A DNA stretch of 64,000 nt from Plantago major (Eukaryota > Streptophyta > Magnoliopsida > Lamiales > Plantaginaceae): the NCBI GenBank assembly GCA_026545765.1, contig CM048842.1:92841230-92905229 (forward strand), written 5' to 3'. The position numbers were made by a program, and so were the translations under genes. Under the pieces are notes generated by a model. It saw nothing but the letters and a program-made list of their open reading frames with translations, ran no database searches and had not been told where the DNA came from. Of this stretch, positions 34,632-47,130 are shown piece by piece (position 1 is the stretch's first letter; each line of letters starts with the position of its first letter).

Positions 34632-35073
34632 AAGCTCAAACTTAAAATGTATGTTTTTCTATCATTATGACAATACATAACTTTGGTAACATTTATCAAC
34701 AGGTACTGACTCGTCAATAGGATTTCTTGAATCAAACATTCGGGTGTGTTTTACGCGTGGTCAATTTGGCAGATAGCTGAACAAGAGGAATATTGTAATG
34801 CTGGGATGGATGATTAGATGTAGATGTTCCGTAGTTTGTTGATTTATTGAGAAGTTGAAAATTGAATTATTTCTTTGGCTGTTTGGTTTTTTCTGGACTT
34901 GATCAGGTTGCAGCACAACATGGATGTTTACTATTATTATTTATTGCTGTTATTATCAAATTATCAAATGCAAGTATAATTGTGATTACTAGAAGAGGAA
35001 GAAGGTTGTATAACAAAGGATGAGATGCATTGTAGATAGATACAATGAATGGTTTGAAACTTGAGTTGGACTA
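34632..35073. repeat. 3'-flank duplication, copy 2
   Basis: This is the second copy, offset by about 577-591 bases, with substitutions and small indels spread along its length (roughly 90 percent alike by eye). Homology stops before the exon, so only flanking sequence was duplicated. Confidence 0.85.
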
Positions 35074-36158
35074 GGTATGGTGTTGTTTTGTGTGTAATGG
35101 AGTACTAGTGGTAACCATTGAATATGATACGATGCATGTTCTTGTCTTGTGTCTTCTTCTTGTCAAGTTTCTGGCTGCACAACACGCTTGCAAAATTAAC
35201 AGGGGCCAGGCCAGTTGATGATGATGATGATGTACTATTGACTGATTATTCTTTTCTTTTCTTAATTTGTGTATGTAGTACTTAACATAGCTTCCCTTGG
35301 TCTTTATTCAGTTCTTTTCAAGTATCTACTATTCTAACCATCTTCTTTACTAGTATGAAAATGAAAAACTGTGTTGAAGGACTAAAATAACATAAATGGA
35401 AAGCTTGCCATGGGACGGAAGAAGTACCATTTAGTAGAACGATATAAAATCACGACTAGTTGGTGAAACATGGTGTTATAACATAAACGATGCTACTAGT
35501 ATTTGGCTTCAAATGGTGCAATAATATAAACAAACATGGTTCTAATTAAATCTCAACGAAAAATACCGAAACGTTTCAGGTTTTTAACCTCAATGACATT
35601 TTTCGAAAAATATCAAAATATCTACCAAAAGTTTTGAAACTTATTTTAACTTTTTAAAGGATGCGGCACATATTGCAAAATTAAGATTTCGATATATGTC
35701 AACAAATTAGTATTAATTTCGAGGAAATTACGAGAAGTCAGGTTAGCTTGTCCTTGAAATTACGCTTGCATTGAACTAACTACACAAGGGAAGGGATTAG
35801 TAGTAGTATTTTAGTTGGACGGCTGTCTCTTCTCTTGTTTATAAAATGACGTGAGGTTTGAGTTTTTCTTGCAACATTAATTCCTAATTGATCAAAAAAT
35901 GGCAATTCTATTCTATCTATTCCAATATTCATTCATTTATATAAAATCTACTTTAAGTCTACTTGATAATACATTGCATAACGTGTAAGAATGATGCATA
36001 ACAAAGGTTTTGATAATGCAATTCCACAGATTTTAGATTTACAAATAGTGCAGAATAATTATTATACTACTTTATATTAAAAGGTCAAGATAAATGCATA
36101 CATTTAAATATAAAATATCTAACACCAGTAAACCTATATTCGAGTTGTTTAATTAATA
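35074..36158. other. Gene-free AT-rich stretch
   Basis: No supported ORF or repeat, apart from a GATGAT run near 35,218. Confidence 0.4.
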
Positions 36159-36390
36159 CTTTCTCCATTTCAGAGAAAGTGTTACAATTTTTCGTTTCCG
36201 GCGTTTCACTAAAATTATTACAATTTCCATTTATGAAAATTAGTTAAATAATAAAACTCCATACCTTTCACTTTTATTACAATATGCCACTCAGTTAATC
36301 TCTAATAATCATGGGACCACTTGTACTTTCTACTTTTTTTTAAAATTGGTGCAAATTTAAATTGTAACAATTTCTCTGAAATGGAAGGAG
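36159..36390. mobile_element. Stowaway-like MITE with long inverted ends
   Basis: It starts CTTTCTCCATTTCAGAGAAA then GTGTTACAATTT and ends AAATTGTAACAATTTCTC then TGAAATGGAAGGAG, with TA on each side. The inverted arms are about 32 bases with few mismatches. Confidence 0.75.
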
Positions 36391-36569
36391 TAGTAAATGG
36401 TGAAGTTACCGGAATAAGTACTATATGTATTATTGTATCTGTGTTGAAGAAGAATAGTAGTGGTAACTTGTTTTTATATTAATTAATAATATTGAAATAT
36501 AGATATATGGTGATTAGATTAGATTACTCAAATTATTAAGCTTACACTATGTCAAATTGAAAATAGATA

Positions 36570-36809
36570 CTCCATCAGTCCGCAAAACTTCATATATTTG
36601 TCATTTTTAGCCGTTCCATTGAACTTCATACATTACAAAAAAAGGAAGTTACCCCACACCCAATAAATAATAAACAATTTCAACTTTACATTCAAATTAC
36701 ACATTTTGTCACTAAAAATTTTCTTTTTCTCACCTTTTTTATATTCTATCATTATTTTAACTTTTTGCATAAAACTGCGCGCTATGTATAAAGTTTTCCG
36801 GACGGAGGG
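36570..36809. mobile_element. Stowaway-type MITE, same family as 31717, inverted
   Basis: It starts CTCCATCAGTCCGCAAAACTTCAT and ends AAGTTTTCCGGACGGAGGG, with TA flanks. Reversed, it matches the 31717-31967 element along most of its length (ttcatacattac, ttctatcattattttaactttt). Confidence 0.78.
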
Positions 36810-37928
36810 TACTATAAAGAAGAAAACAAGAATGATTTGGATTTTACAATCACATCATCTCATCTCGAGGTGTCTGTTTGACTTTGACTACACTTTAAAC
36901 AAATGATTAGTATAATTATACGTATTAAACATTTTAATTTGTCACCTCCAAAACCAAATTACACAGAAATATCAAATACCACCATTACCAATACTTACTG
37001 GGAGTATACACTTGTAGAAAGAAAGTACTCAATTTTAATATGCCACTGAGCTATTTTGTAATTTGCCAATTCCCTGAAACATATCAACATAATCCGATGG
37101 CCTTAAAATCTCATTCTAACATTTGTAATTTAAATTCCCTTCCAACTTCCCGTCAAATGTGTTTTGACAATGCTAAAGTATTCGGGGCAAGTTCAACTTC
37201 TTTTATGTTACATAGTAAATATAAAAAGCTAAATGATCCCATAATCTAAGATACGTTGAGTTATCGCAGTAAAGATTTCCTCAAGTTTAATAAAACAATC
37301 TTTTCATATCATAATGGGCACTAAAGTCAAGCTCTTTCAATCAAAGTCCACCTGGTAATTCACTGGTTGCGTAGTATTATTTGGCAACTTTGAGTGATAG
37401 TCTCCAGTTGCACCTTGGAGACAAAGGTTTGGAACTTTGGGATATATTGCAACTGTCACAGAAAGGATTGGGTAAAAGTTAAGAGAAACTCAAGTGTGGG
37501 GGTATATTGCATCTTTTGGAAAAGGTTGAGGTTAATAGAGAAATTTGTATAAGTCTGGGCAGAAATTGGAACTTCCGCAATAGTTATGGCCTTAAGGTTA
37601 AAACCGGCCCTATAATAATACTTCTATACTTTGACTGACCTATCAGGCTATCACTTCACTCGAAGCACTCCTAAATCCTTTGAAAATAACTTTTATTGAC
37701 CAATCTACCCATAGTTTAGGCTGTTTCTAGACTATAGATCTAAAATTTGTTTATACGTGTAAAATAGGTCGTATGAATTGTTTAATGTATATAATGTCGA
37801 ATTAATCGAGCACGTATAATAGGTGTAATTGTAACAACATTCTACAACTTAGTTTTGGTTTAGATTTAGAATTTACCGATCACTAATCGATCGAAATTTC
37901 AACCCTTTCTTTGGACCAAGCATTACAT

Positions 37929-38070
37929 GAAAGTTTCAGGTGATATCTTACCCACTATACCAATATGTTCATTTCAGACACTTTGTCTCGCTTCGTCTAA
38001 ACCGAAAAACCTCTCAATTGATCATCCATCATAAGATTGCTCCAAAGCAAACACGCTTAACATTTACAAC
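37929..38070 (-). repeat. 5S rRNA-derived repeat, copy 3
   Basis: The stretch tcatccatcataagattgctcc then aagcaaacacgcttaacattta is colinear with the copies at 7188 and 25688. It carries the degraded complement of the 5S AGTTAAGCGTGCTT region. All three copies face the same way. Confidence 0.5.
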
Positions 38071-38394
38071 TTATATGCACGTGTTCCCACTATTATTTAT
38101 ACTGCACATTAATCTTTGTGATTAAAAATAAATGTGTCATTTGTAGTGAAACGGGAAATAAATCATGTAATGTGAGATCAAAAGTGGCAAAGGAAATAAA
38201 ATTGGTGGGAATAAATTGAGAAAAACCATGTTAAAGCAATAATAATAAAATATGGAAGAAAATAGATTGATGGGGTTGTGGGTTTGACCAGAGCTGCTTT
38301 TTGTCCCCCTTTTGTTTTCTACTAACCAGTCATATTAATAACAACAGATAAAGATTTAATAATCATTTTCTTTTTAATCTTAATCTTATTATTA

Positions 38395-39474
38395 TTATTA
38401 TAGGTAGGCATATCTCTCTCATCCTTGTTTTGTTTCTCTCTCTCTCTCTCTAAAATCTCTCCTCATCTTTCTCTTCTTGGCTTTCCAGTTTCCACATTTG
38501 TGTTCATTTTGACTTGCCTCTAGGGTTTTTATGTTTCCCCATTTCTATTTAACTCTTCCATTCCAAGATTGTGGTTTTCCACCCCTGTAATCAGACTTCA
38601 AATCTGCCAAGATCCCTACTTTTTCACCTAAACATTGCTAGATTGAGCTCATTTATCTATCCCAGGTTTGTTCTTTTCTTTTCCCCCCATCGTTTATTTT
38701 TTACCTGTCTGCTTTTTTCACCAGCTGGGTCAAGTTTCGATCTTGATTGGATTTTATTGGGTAATTTGTTGTGGACAAATTCTCAGCTTAACTGTTCAGT
38801 GATCATGTGTTGGTCGTTTTGTGTTTAATTGGTATTGATTATCATTCTTGCTGTAATCTAGGTTGTTTTTTGATCTAGATTTGATCTGAGCTGTTTGTAA
38901 TTGATAATTTTTTGATTCATGGACTCTATAGAAAGAAAAGAAAAGCCTTATGTATTTGCGTGTGCAATGCCTTTGTTTTTGGTCCTTACGTTTCATGTTA
39001 TTAACTTTATCGCTACGTATCAGTTTCATTTGTTCCCTGGAGTAGTATAGTATTGTTGTAGTAGTAATTTGGCTGGCCTTTGATTCATTAGGCAACTACT
39101 TTTGCTTCCTGCTTCTTCAGTTTCAGCTAGTAAAGCATAACATGTGCTGGTCTTTTTCTTCTCATTGAATGCTTATTTATTTGAACTTGGGTTTCTGTTT
39201 GTTTCATGTACATTTATATTATAGTATTATATATGTCCTCGCGGCTGATTTGTATTTGCAAATTCATTTCATGGTGATTTGTGGTTCATGTATTTTCATT
39301 AACATGCTATTTGTAATCACTTCTTTGGGCAAAGATCATTAGTGTGTTCTCTCTAACTTTGTATATCATCTTCTTAATCAAGATAAAATTTCTCATACTG
39401 TTACTATATGAATATCGTTTTCTTTCTACTATCAGGAGGAACATATAGAGCCTTAAAGCTTTTACACTTGTAAA
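38395..39474 (+). promoter_or_regulatory. 5' leader of the pseudokinase gene with probable leader intron
   Basis: A CT-repeat (tctctctctctctct near 38,435) and pyrimidine-rich DNA mark the start region. A donor near 38,666 (cccag/gtttgttc) and an acceptor near 39,435 (ctatcag/gaggaac) would remove about 770 bases, leaving a short spliced leader ahead of the ATG at 39475. Confidence 0.45.
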
Positions 39475-41553
39475 ATGGGCTGTTTTACGGTTTTAAAGAG
39501 CAAGAAGAAGAAGTCTGTGAAGACTATCCATGTGAAACGTGTCAACCCTCAGGAACATTCACCAACAGCTTTACCTGAACCCCAAACCCACTCGCGCTCG
39601 TTGCAGTCTGCACCGCCAAGCTTTAGAACCAGGGTTAAGCCACTGCAGTCACAAAAAAGCCTACCCAATAGTAGGGCTCGAACTTTATCGGCTCCATCAA
39701 GTCTTGAGGCTGCGGAACAAGATGCACTTGCATCCACTGAATATGAGGAACAAGAAGAGCCCAAGAATCGATTTGGATCGATGAAAGAATATAATTCTCC
39801 AAGCCCTCAACCTCTTCCTCTTCCATCGCCCCAGGGTAATACTAGTACAAATGCTCTGAAGGCTACTATGAGCTTTAAGATGATGAATAATAGTGGACCT
39901 CTTAACATGTCCGGACCACTTCCTCTACCCCCGACACCACCTCTAACATTACCTCCAACCGTGGTATCTAAGGGAACACTCCTTAATTTATCATATGATG
40001 AAATCGCGTCAGCCTGTCATAACTTCTCCCCTGAACGATGTATGTCTGAGGGTCTGTCTTCTGTGATCTACCGTGCCTCGTTTTTGGAGGATGCCTCTGG
40101 ATCAAAGAAGCTTGAAGCAACTGTGACCCGTCTTCACCCCTCTAACCAGGTACCTTTAGGCATTTAAACACTTTTAGGTGGACTTTTTTCACATCTCATG
40201 CAATTTTTTGGGGTTTTGGTCTAACAACTTGCTGGTTTTCCAGGGCTTGAAGGAGTTTGTGAACGATGTGAATAAACTTGCATCCCTGCAACATCCATTT
40301 CTCTGTAAATTGATTGGGTTTCATGCACGAGAAGGTTCAGACCAGAGGATGTTGGTCTACGAGCGGCTGTTCCATGGGAGCTTAGATAGGCTTCTATATG
40401 GAAGATCAGATGGTCCACCAATAGACTGGAATAGTAGAATGAAAGTTGCATTATGTGCTGCACAGGGCTTGACATTCTTGCACGAGGAAGGTCCCTTTCA
40501 GGTAATCTAATTGTCTCTGTCCAAACCATTTCTGTGAATGTACCATGATACAATCCATCTGTGTCCAATCTACCACTGTTTTCAGTGTAGAATGAGTTGC
40601 TGTAGAATTATACAGTGACTGACATTTTTGCTAATGCACAGGCAATGTTCCATGAGTTATCAACCACAAATATACAGATTGACAAGGACTTTACTGCAAA
40701 GCTTTCTGGATATGGACGCATTGGAGCCCTCCCTGATTCAGAAATTGCTAGCAGCTCAGTTGTAGGTTCTTTTTTCCTTCTTTTAAGTTGTCTTTCCTGA
40801 AGCTCAATCGTCTTGTATGCATAAGCTCGTGTTCTGTTAAATCCCTTAAGGGAAATGGTCCTTTTCTGATAACTCAAATTTTCAAGTTCAACAACGTTGG
40901 CCTAAAGTGTCCCTACTTTTCAGGCCGTGGCAAATCTTTCAGTGGAAACACTGGAGAAGGGGTTGCTAACTCCAAAGAGCAATGTATGGAGTTTTGGAAT
41001 CGTGCTCCTTGAAATGCTCACGGGTAGGAAGAACCTTGATAGTCGACACCCTAAAGAAGAGAGGAATTTAGTCAAGTGGAGTCGCCCTTTTCTTGCCGAT
41101 GATAGTAGACTATCTCTAATCATGGACTCTCAGCTTAAAGGTCGTTACCCTGCCAAAGCAGCCAGAACAGTTGCTGATGTAGCTCAACGATGTCTCCAAG
41201 TCGACCCATCAGAGAGGCCCACAATGAGAACTGTGGTGGAGCATCTTAAAACCATACAAGATATGAAGTACACCTCTCGTTTTCCTCTCCAAGATCCAGG
41301 GTCAGTTAGTGGGAAGCATATGACCAGATCACCCAGCCTAAATGGGATTGTTATGCCAGCTCCAAGATCCAGTTTCCCTCTTTCCCCCCCAACAGGTGGA
41401 CCATCTATTTCTCCCATAATATTGCCAGCAATTCCGTTGTCTCTACCCCCAAGGACTTGTTCATCAACTCTGTCGTTGGAAGAAATGGAACGGCAAGAAA
41501 GCAGGAGATCGTCATCCTCAACAGTTCGTAGATCTAGTGTGGAAGGATTTTGA
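39475..41553 (+). CDS. RLCK-like pseudokinase with lipidation motif
   Basis: Four exons, 39475-40149, 40244-40501, 40642-40761 and 40924-41553, join in phase to give 560 residues. MGCFTV at the N-terminus fits N-myristoylation at Gly2 and palmitoylation at Cys3, so it probably sits at the plasma membrane. Residues ~10-170 are Ser/Pro-rich. The kinase-like fold follows, but the key residues are gone: the glycine loop reads SEGLSSVIY, the VAIK Lys is absent (LEATVTRLH), HRD is HELS and DFG is GYG. The C-lobe is conserved (SNVWSFGIVLLEMLTGRKN, CLQVDPSERPTM). The C-terminal tail is Ser/Pro-rich and ends with Ser/Arg repeats. It belongs with the RLCK VII-like proteins; a scaffold or decoy role is inferred, not shown. 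Confidence 0.88.
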
Positions 41554-41569
41554 TTGTTAATAGCGAGCA

Positions 41570-42103
41570 TTTTTTAATTTTTTTTTCAGTGTTAACTTAA
41601 TGGAATGTGAGATCTTACATATGATATATAGAAGAAGATAAGATGTTTCAGATAAGTGGGTAGAGGTGATCATGGTGGTTGATCTTGTAAATAAGCATGT
41701 CATTTTTATTTCTTATTTTTCCCCTTTTGGTCTTGGGTAGGTTTGTGAACATAGTGTCTACCATCCCAGAGCACTGCTGTGATTTTCTCCCACCTTTTCT
41801 TGTTGAACTTGTCTATACAGGTGCAATTATAAACATTGTGTATGTATTGTTTGGAATTAGCAATGGTATTTTCTGGCTATCCGTCTTATGTCTGAGATTG
41901 CGAATTAGCAATGGTATTTTCTGGCTATCCATTTCATGTCTGAGATTGCAATGTAAAATGATTCATCTTCACAATGCAATATTTTCATCCACTCTTCAGA
42001 AAAGTGTAAAACATATACCTCGTCTCATACACTTGGATTTACATGGATATCATAACTATAATATCGTGTGATCACCTCTGGAACAAAAACAAAGCAAGGA
42101 ATA
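41570..42103. other. Intergenic stretch between convergent genes
   Basis: This holds the 3' UTRs of the pseudokinase (plus strand) and the VAL gene (minus strand). A 29-base phrase (gcaatggtattttctggctatcc and flanks) is duplicated in tandem near 41,855 and 41,910. Confidence 0.5.
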
Positions 42104-45100
42104 TCAGAATTCATCATCTTCTCCCTGATCTTTTCCAGACAATTCATCACTTTCCTCCTGGTCTGCAGCAGGATTCTGACTCTCTTCTGGTCTCCGTGGC
42201 AAAGTATGCGACAAGGTTGGTTGTTGCTCTGAAACCAAGCTTGTCAGACCATTCTGCCTCAAGTATGTTTCCAATGGCAAACTAGCTTCCTGAACAAGAC
42301 TCATCATGCTGATACGCAATGGTGCCGTATTTGCTTCTCTATCTGGACAACAATTTAAGTCTAATTTTACGGAAAGGGTCTGAGAATTTTCTTCAGGCTG
42401 CTGTTTGTTTTCGTTGGGTCTGAAACTCAATTCATTTTCTGATCTTGTAATATCCGTGCAATCAATTTGAGATGCAGAGGCTTGATCAGGTACACTGTGA
42501 GGCCCAGCTTCCTCTTTCGCAGCTGTTCCATGGAACAGCTGATTCTGTTGAGCAGTTTCTGCTTCACGTTCTGATTGTCGTTTCTGTTTCCGCATCATCA
42601 AGGTCTTAAAGCGTCTTTTGACGGTCATGCATACATTGCATGTGCATGTGGGTTTGTGTTTGCCCTTCCCACTGGGAGGCTGTATGCACACGATACAGGA
42701 GCAGCCTGGTCTATGCCTTGGATGTTTGGTAGTAGTTGCAGCAGATGAAGACCCTGGCTCACTTAAATCACCTCCAACTGCTATAGCATTTTCCGAAACC
42801 TCATGTTCCTGAGGTTCTTGTCCGTGCATTAATTTGAGGCTCGTCTCAAGTCTCCGCCTCTTGATCTCTATGCAACAGCAGCGCACAGTATTTTAATTCG
42901 TGATAGCTATTCCAAAGATCACAGCTTGTCAACTCGATGAGTTAAAATGAAATACCTTTATTCAATTTGAGAAGATTTTCAAGTTCCTGGGAAGTCAGCT
43001 CATCCGGTGCAGAGCATGAGCTTCTGAACCTCAAAACCAAGATTCACTTGTCAGTAACCAGACACTCAATTATCTTACTATGAACCAAAACTACCTTGCT
43101 TATTATTTTTAAGATACAAAAGCGATGAACTAACCTTGTCCGATCTTTTGAATTGTCCTGACATGTCCATTTAGGAGGGAGAGGAAGATTATAAGGAACT
43201 TTGCGCCATTTTAAACAACTATCACATTGTGCCCACTGCTCTTGCTCTCTGGAAACAATCGTTTCATATAAAGAGGAAAAAAAGAAAAAAGAAATGAGGT
43301 GTAACTATCAGTATGCAACGATGAAAGTAAAAGGTTCAATGTCTGATGCTTTAATTACTGAAGAATCCACTAGAGCATGTCAACTGACATTCTACACATA
43401 ATTTAGTACCATGATCCTGTATATCAATAGGAATTTGATCAAATTCTACAAGGACAGATATGATTGAAAAAGTGTTTGCCTTACCCTGATAGACGAACAA
43501 TGAAAATACTTCTCTTCCCAAAAACTGGTGGTTCCTAGAACGAACATAAACATCAAATGTAAGACTGTCTAGTTATAAGAGAACCAATCACCAATGACAT
43601 GAAAGTAAGTTACAAAAACTCTGATATTCTTACTTCAAATTCCTCAAACTCATGATCCTCAACATCTATGGTGCTTGGCTCGACACTAAGGGGTGAGCAG
43701 AGCAAATCTTGTAGCTCGTCCCATGAGAGTTTTAGCTCCAATGCATCGTCATCATCCATAAGTAGCCTTTTGCTCTTTGGCCCAATGTTTCTACTTCTTT
43801 TGCGCTCTGGGAGTTGTAATGGTTGTGCCAGATTATTCTCTGAAAGTCTGGACAAGCTCTTCTCATTTATCTGGTGACTTATGCTCCCAGCCGTCCCAGG
43901 ATAGACAGGTTTTTGGAACAACGACGTAGAAGAGTTCCTGTTCCCTTTCAGTGTCTGGAAAAGGCCTGAGTATCCATTCATTACATGTAAATTCTCTGCA
44001 GCTGCTAAGAGTGGGTCACCACTAAATGTGCCACTATGTAAAGAAGAATCCTGCACAAGTAAACATCTCATAACGTCACATTTGTGCATAAAAATTAAAT
44101 GTCGGTTACAAACTATAAAAGCCTGAGACTCTTAAACAAAAGCTGATACCTGGACAGGAACACTAGTAGATGCTTTCCGGAACCCCATCAAAAGCTTTCC
44201 TTCTGGATCCATGCGACTGAAAGTAACTGAAGGACCGCAGTAACATGAAAGAAGGTAACAGTAAATCAGTAATACATCAATAGGTTACCTACACGTAAAA
44301 CAGAATATTGATACTTGCAACTGAAGTACTTATAATACTCGATCTCTTAACTTATTGGTACTAGAGCCCACTAATATCTGCTAAATGAGATGCTACTCAC
44401 TATAAAAATTTGAATTGTACCTGTATCTCCAGCTTGTAATTGCATTGACTGTATGCAAGGAGTCACACCCTCTAAAACATACATCCTGCTATTATTATTT
44501 GGCCAGAATCTAAACTGGAATAACCATTCTTTGCCCTTAACGTCTTGAATTCTCAGAGGAAGTCCCTCCGGCTGTGATATTGGTGGAAAATATGCCTGCA
44601 ACAAGAATTGGGCTTGTGTCTGTGAGAAGATCTAAGAAGTCAAATTGCTAACTAGCTACAACAAATTTCAATCTCTCCCATTTTTCAGGATGTCGAATAT
44701 TGTGGGAATCAAAATAGAATTTTAAAATAGATTATCAAGAAAAGAATTTCTATGAAGCTGTTCTGAAGTAAACATCTTCGGGCTTCTGAAACATCTAGTC
44801 TGATCAAACAGAACTTACTTCGGCACATGCTTTGGGAAGAACCAGACGACCTATTCGACCGGCATCACTGGCACTCAGAACCTTTTCGAACAAAGGGATG
44901 ATGGTCGAATTCGAGCTTAAACATGACAAAAATTAAGGGAAATACAGTGTCCAAGAAAATGTCTAGCAAGGTAACTATGTATTCGTAAAAGCTGCACCAA
45001 CAGATATCGATCTGGTAAACTACACTGCTAACTTGTTAAGGATACTCTCCAGATATTTGCTGCAATTCCTGGTCTGTTATTCGAGGCCAGTAACGAGGAA

Positions 45101-46489
45101 GTAGCTGATTCTTGACCCTTCCTTCTATGGGCGGCCTTGCGACACGTACTGGCGATATAGTCCTAGACTTTGTTGTTTCTAGTCCAGCAGCAAGAACAGA
45201 ATTTGAAATCTTTGGTAAGAGATGGTATGGCCTAGGCCCCAGTTGAGTGGGAGAAATTGCACAGGTTGTTTCCTTCTCTTTAGTAATCGCCATAGAAAAA
45301 GGATTCAAGCCAGACGAAGCAGACACGCCGATGCTCAAGTTCGTCTGGACCAATGATTCATGCACATTTTTACCTATCATTCTTCCTTGAAATGTGTCAT
45401 CGTTTCTCGATGGTCCTATACACGTCTGACTAAAATTCATTGACATTTGCTGCCCCAGTTCTCCAAGAGCAGATATATCACCACTCAGCTTTGTTTGTAA
45501 TGAATCAACACCGTGGAATTTCTCGCAGTCCTCAGCATCATCATCAGTTTGGGAAAATACAACTGTATCGACTTTTTGGCATGCACCATTTTCTTTTGAC
45601 AAACCGAGTGTGATAAGTTTTTCTTGAGATTGTGTCTGCAGAAAATGATTAGCACTTCCCACTGTAAGTATTAATCAGAATCTCATTCCCTCTCTAATGT
45701 CTTTCACAAATTAATAAATCAGATCCATTCCATATGAAAATTTTGACATGATAAACATATGATAGTTTTTTCTTTTCCTCTGAGGACTCATCAGGTGTGG
45801 CAAGTAGTCTGACATCAAGTAACTTGGTCTTACCAGAGGGAGTTTAGAGATGTTGCTGCATCCAAGACAAATGATACCACCTGTGTCAAGTAGCACGAGG
45901 GACGAGCTAGAAGCAATGCACCCACAATGAAGACGCTGCCAGTATATATTGAAAATAGTTGCTAGTTCAGTTTATACTAATCGATAATGGTTGTTAAACA
46001 GATGAAGAGTTTCAATATGCAGTAGTAGAAACTCAATGTGGGCAAGCTAACCTTGCCACAAGAAGTACACTCCCTCCAACCAGTGTCCTCAGAATGGAAT
46101 GTCTCACAAAAGATTAACTCTTTATATGCAGTCCTGCAGTGAAACCAAGGTCTTATAAAAATGCTACACTTGTTATCTAAGGGTGGTGAGTGAAACTGGG
46201 CTACAGAGTGTTGTGGTAAAAGGAAAATACTGAAACCTTCACCAATTGCATAAATATGATGTGAATAACAGCCAAATTAGAGAAATTAATGTACCATTTG
46301 CAGACGATTAATTAATAGTGATAAGAAGAGTGAATGATGGATTAGTACTGACCCGCATTTGTGACAAAGAGTGGCAAATCGACCAGTAGTGGAATGCAAA
46401 GGCCAGCCTTTTATCCATTCTTGAATTTGAACGGAAGCATTGGCATTTGAGCAAACACCATTCATACAGAACACCTTACCTTGTTCCAT
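42104..46489 (-). CDS. VAL/HSI2-type B3-domain transcriptional repressor
   Basis: Twelve minus-strand exons: 46489-46353, 46133-46052, 45935-45834, 45635-45046, 44915-44819, 44595-44401, 44227-44150, 44050-43634, 43534-43485, 43248-43135, 43023-42956 and 42867-42104, about 897 residues. In order they encode an N-terminal PHD-like Cys/His zone ([22 protein letters not shown]), a B3 DNA-binding domain ([19 protein letters not shown] to FSRMDPEGK), a CW zinc finger ([14 protein letters not shown] to TC), a Cys-rich zone and an EAR repression motif (LDLNCCPD). VAL proteins bind RY elements and recruit Polycomb to silence the seed-maturation programme. The whole domain set is that of VAL1/VAL2, not VAL3. 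Exon 6 and 7 splice phase is odd: the conserved donor at 44421 shifts frame, and only a donor 20 bases later keeps it open. Confidence 0.9.
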
Positions 46490-46499
46490 TTCGAAGCTT

Positions 46500-47130
46500 G
46501 AGTCTAATCAAGAAGAAGCAGGCAGGCAGGCACATGAAGAATCCAAGTGGGATAGGATATTAGAACAAATCAAACCTGTAATCAGGTAATGTAAACACAG
46601 GCGGCATAAGAAGAAAGGGGGTACGAAAAAAATGAAACTTTACCAACTTGTTGTATTGAATTTGAGGCAAAAAAGCATTCTTTGGCACCGCACCAACAGC
46701 AGCATGAAGAAATGTTGAAAGACGCTTAGCTTGCTTTATGATCCAGTAATATTGGATTAAAGGTAACAACAGTTAATTAGTGTTGCTGCTGCTGCTGACT
46801 TAATTGAAGAAGCATAACTTTTTTTACTGCAACTCTGCAGCAATACAACCAACTTTTTCCAGTATATGTGTGCATAATGCTACAAATTAGTAACTGTAAG
46901 TAAATTCAGAGATCTACTGCATGTAAACAAGGAATTCAAGAATTAAAGACATGATGGGTTTTGAGAAAGAAAACATTAATTCATGTGATATATAGTATGT
47001 ATCATCATGCAAGAACTAGGCTAGCTAGCTAAGCTTGTTGTTGATGATGATGAATTGATTTAATTACAGTACTATTTAATTTGATGATGATAATGAATGT
47101 AAATATGGTTTGATGATTATTCACTTCACC
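46500..47130 (-). promoter_or_regulatory. 5' leader and upstream region of the VAL gene
   Basis: On the minus strand this precedes the ATG at 46489. It has AT-rich DNA and GCT and GAT microsatellite runs (near 46,785 and 47,045). Leader intron borders are not certain. The small ORF at 46,560-46,769 is not supported as a gene. Confidence 0.35.
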
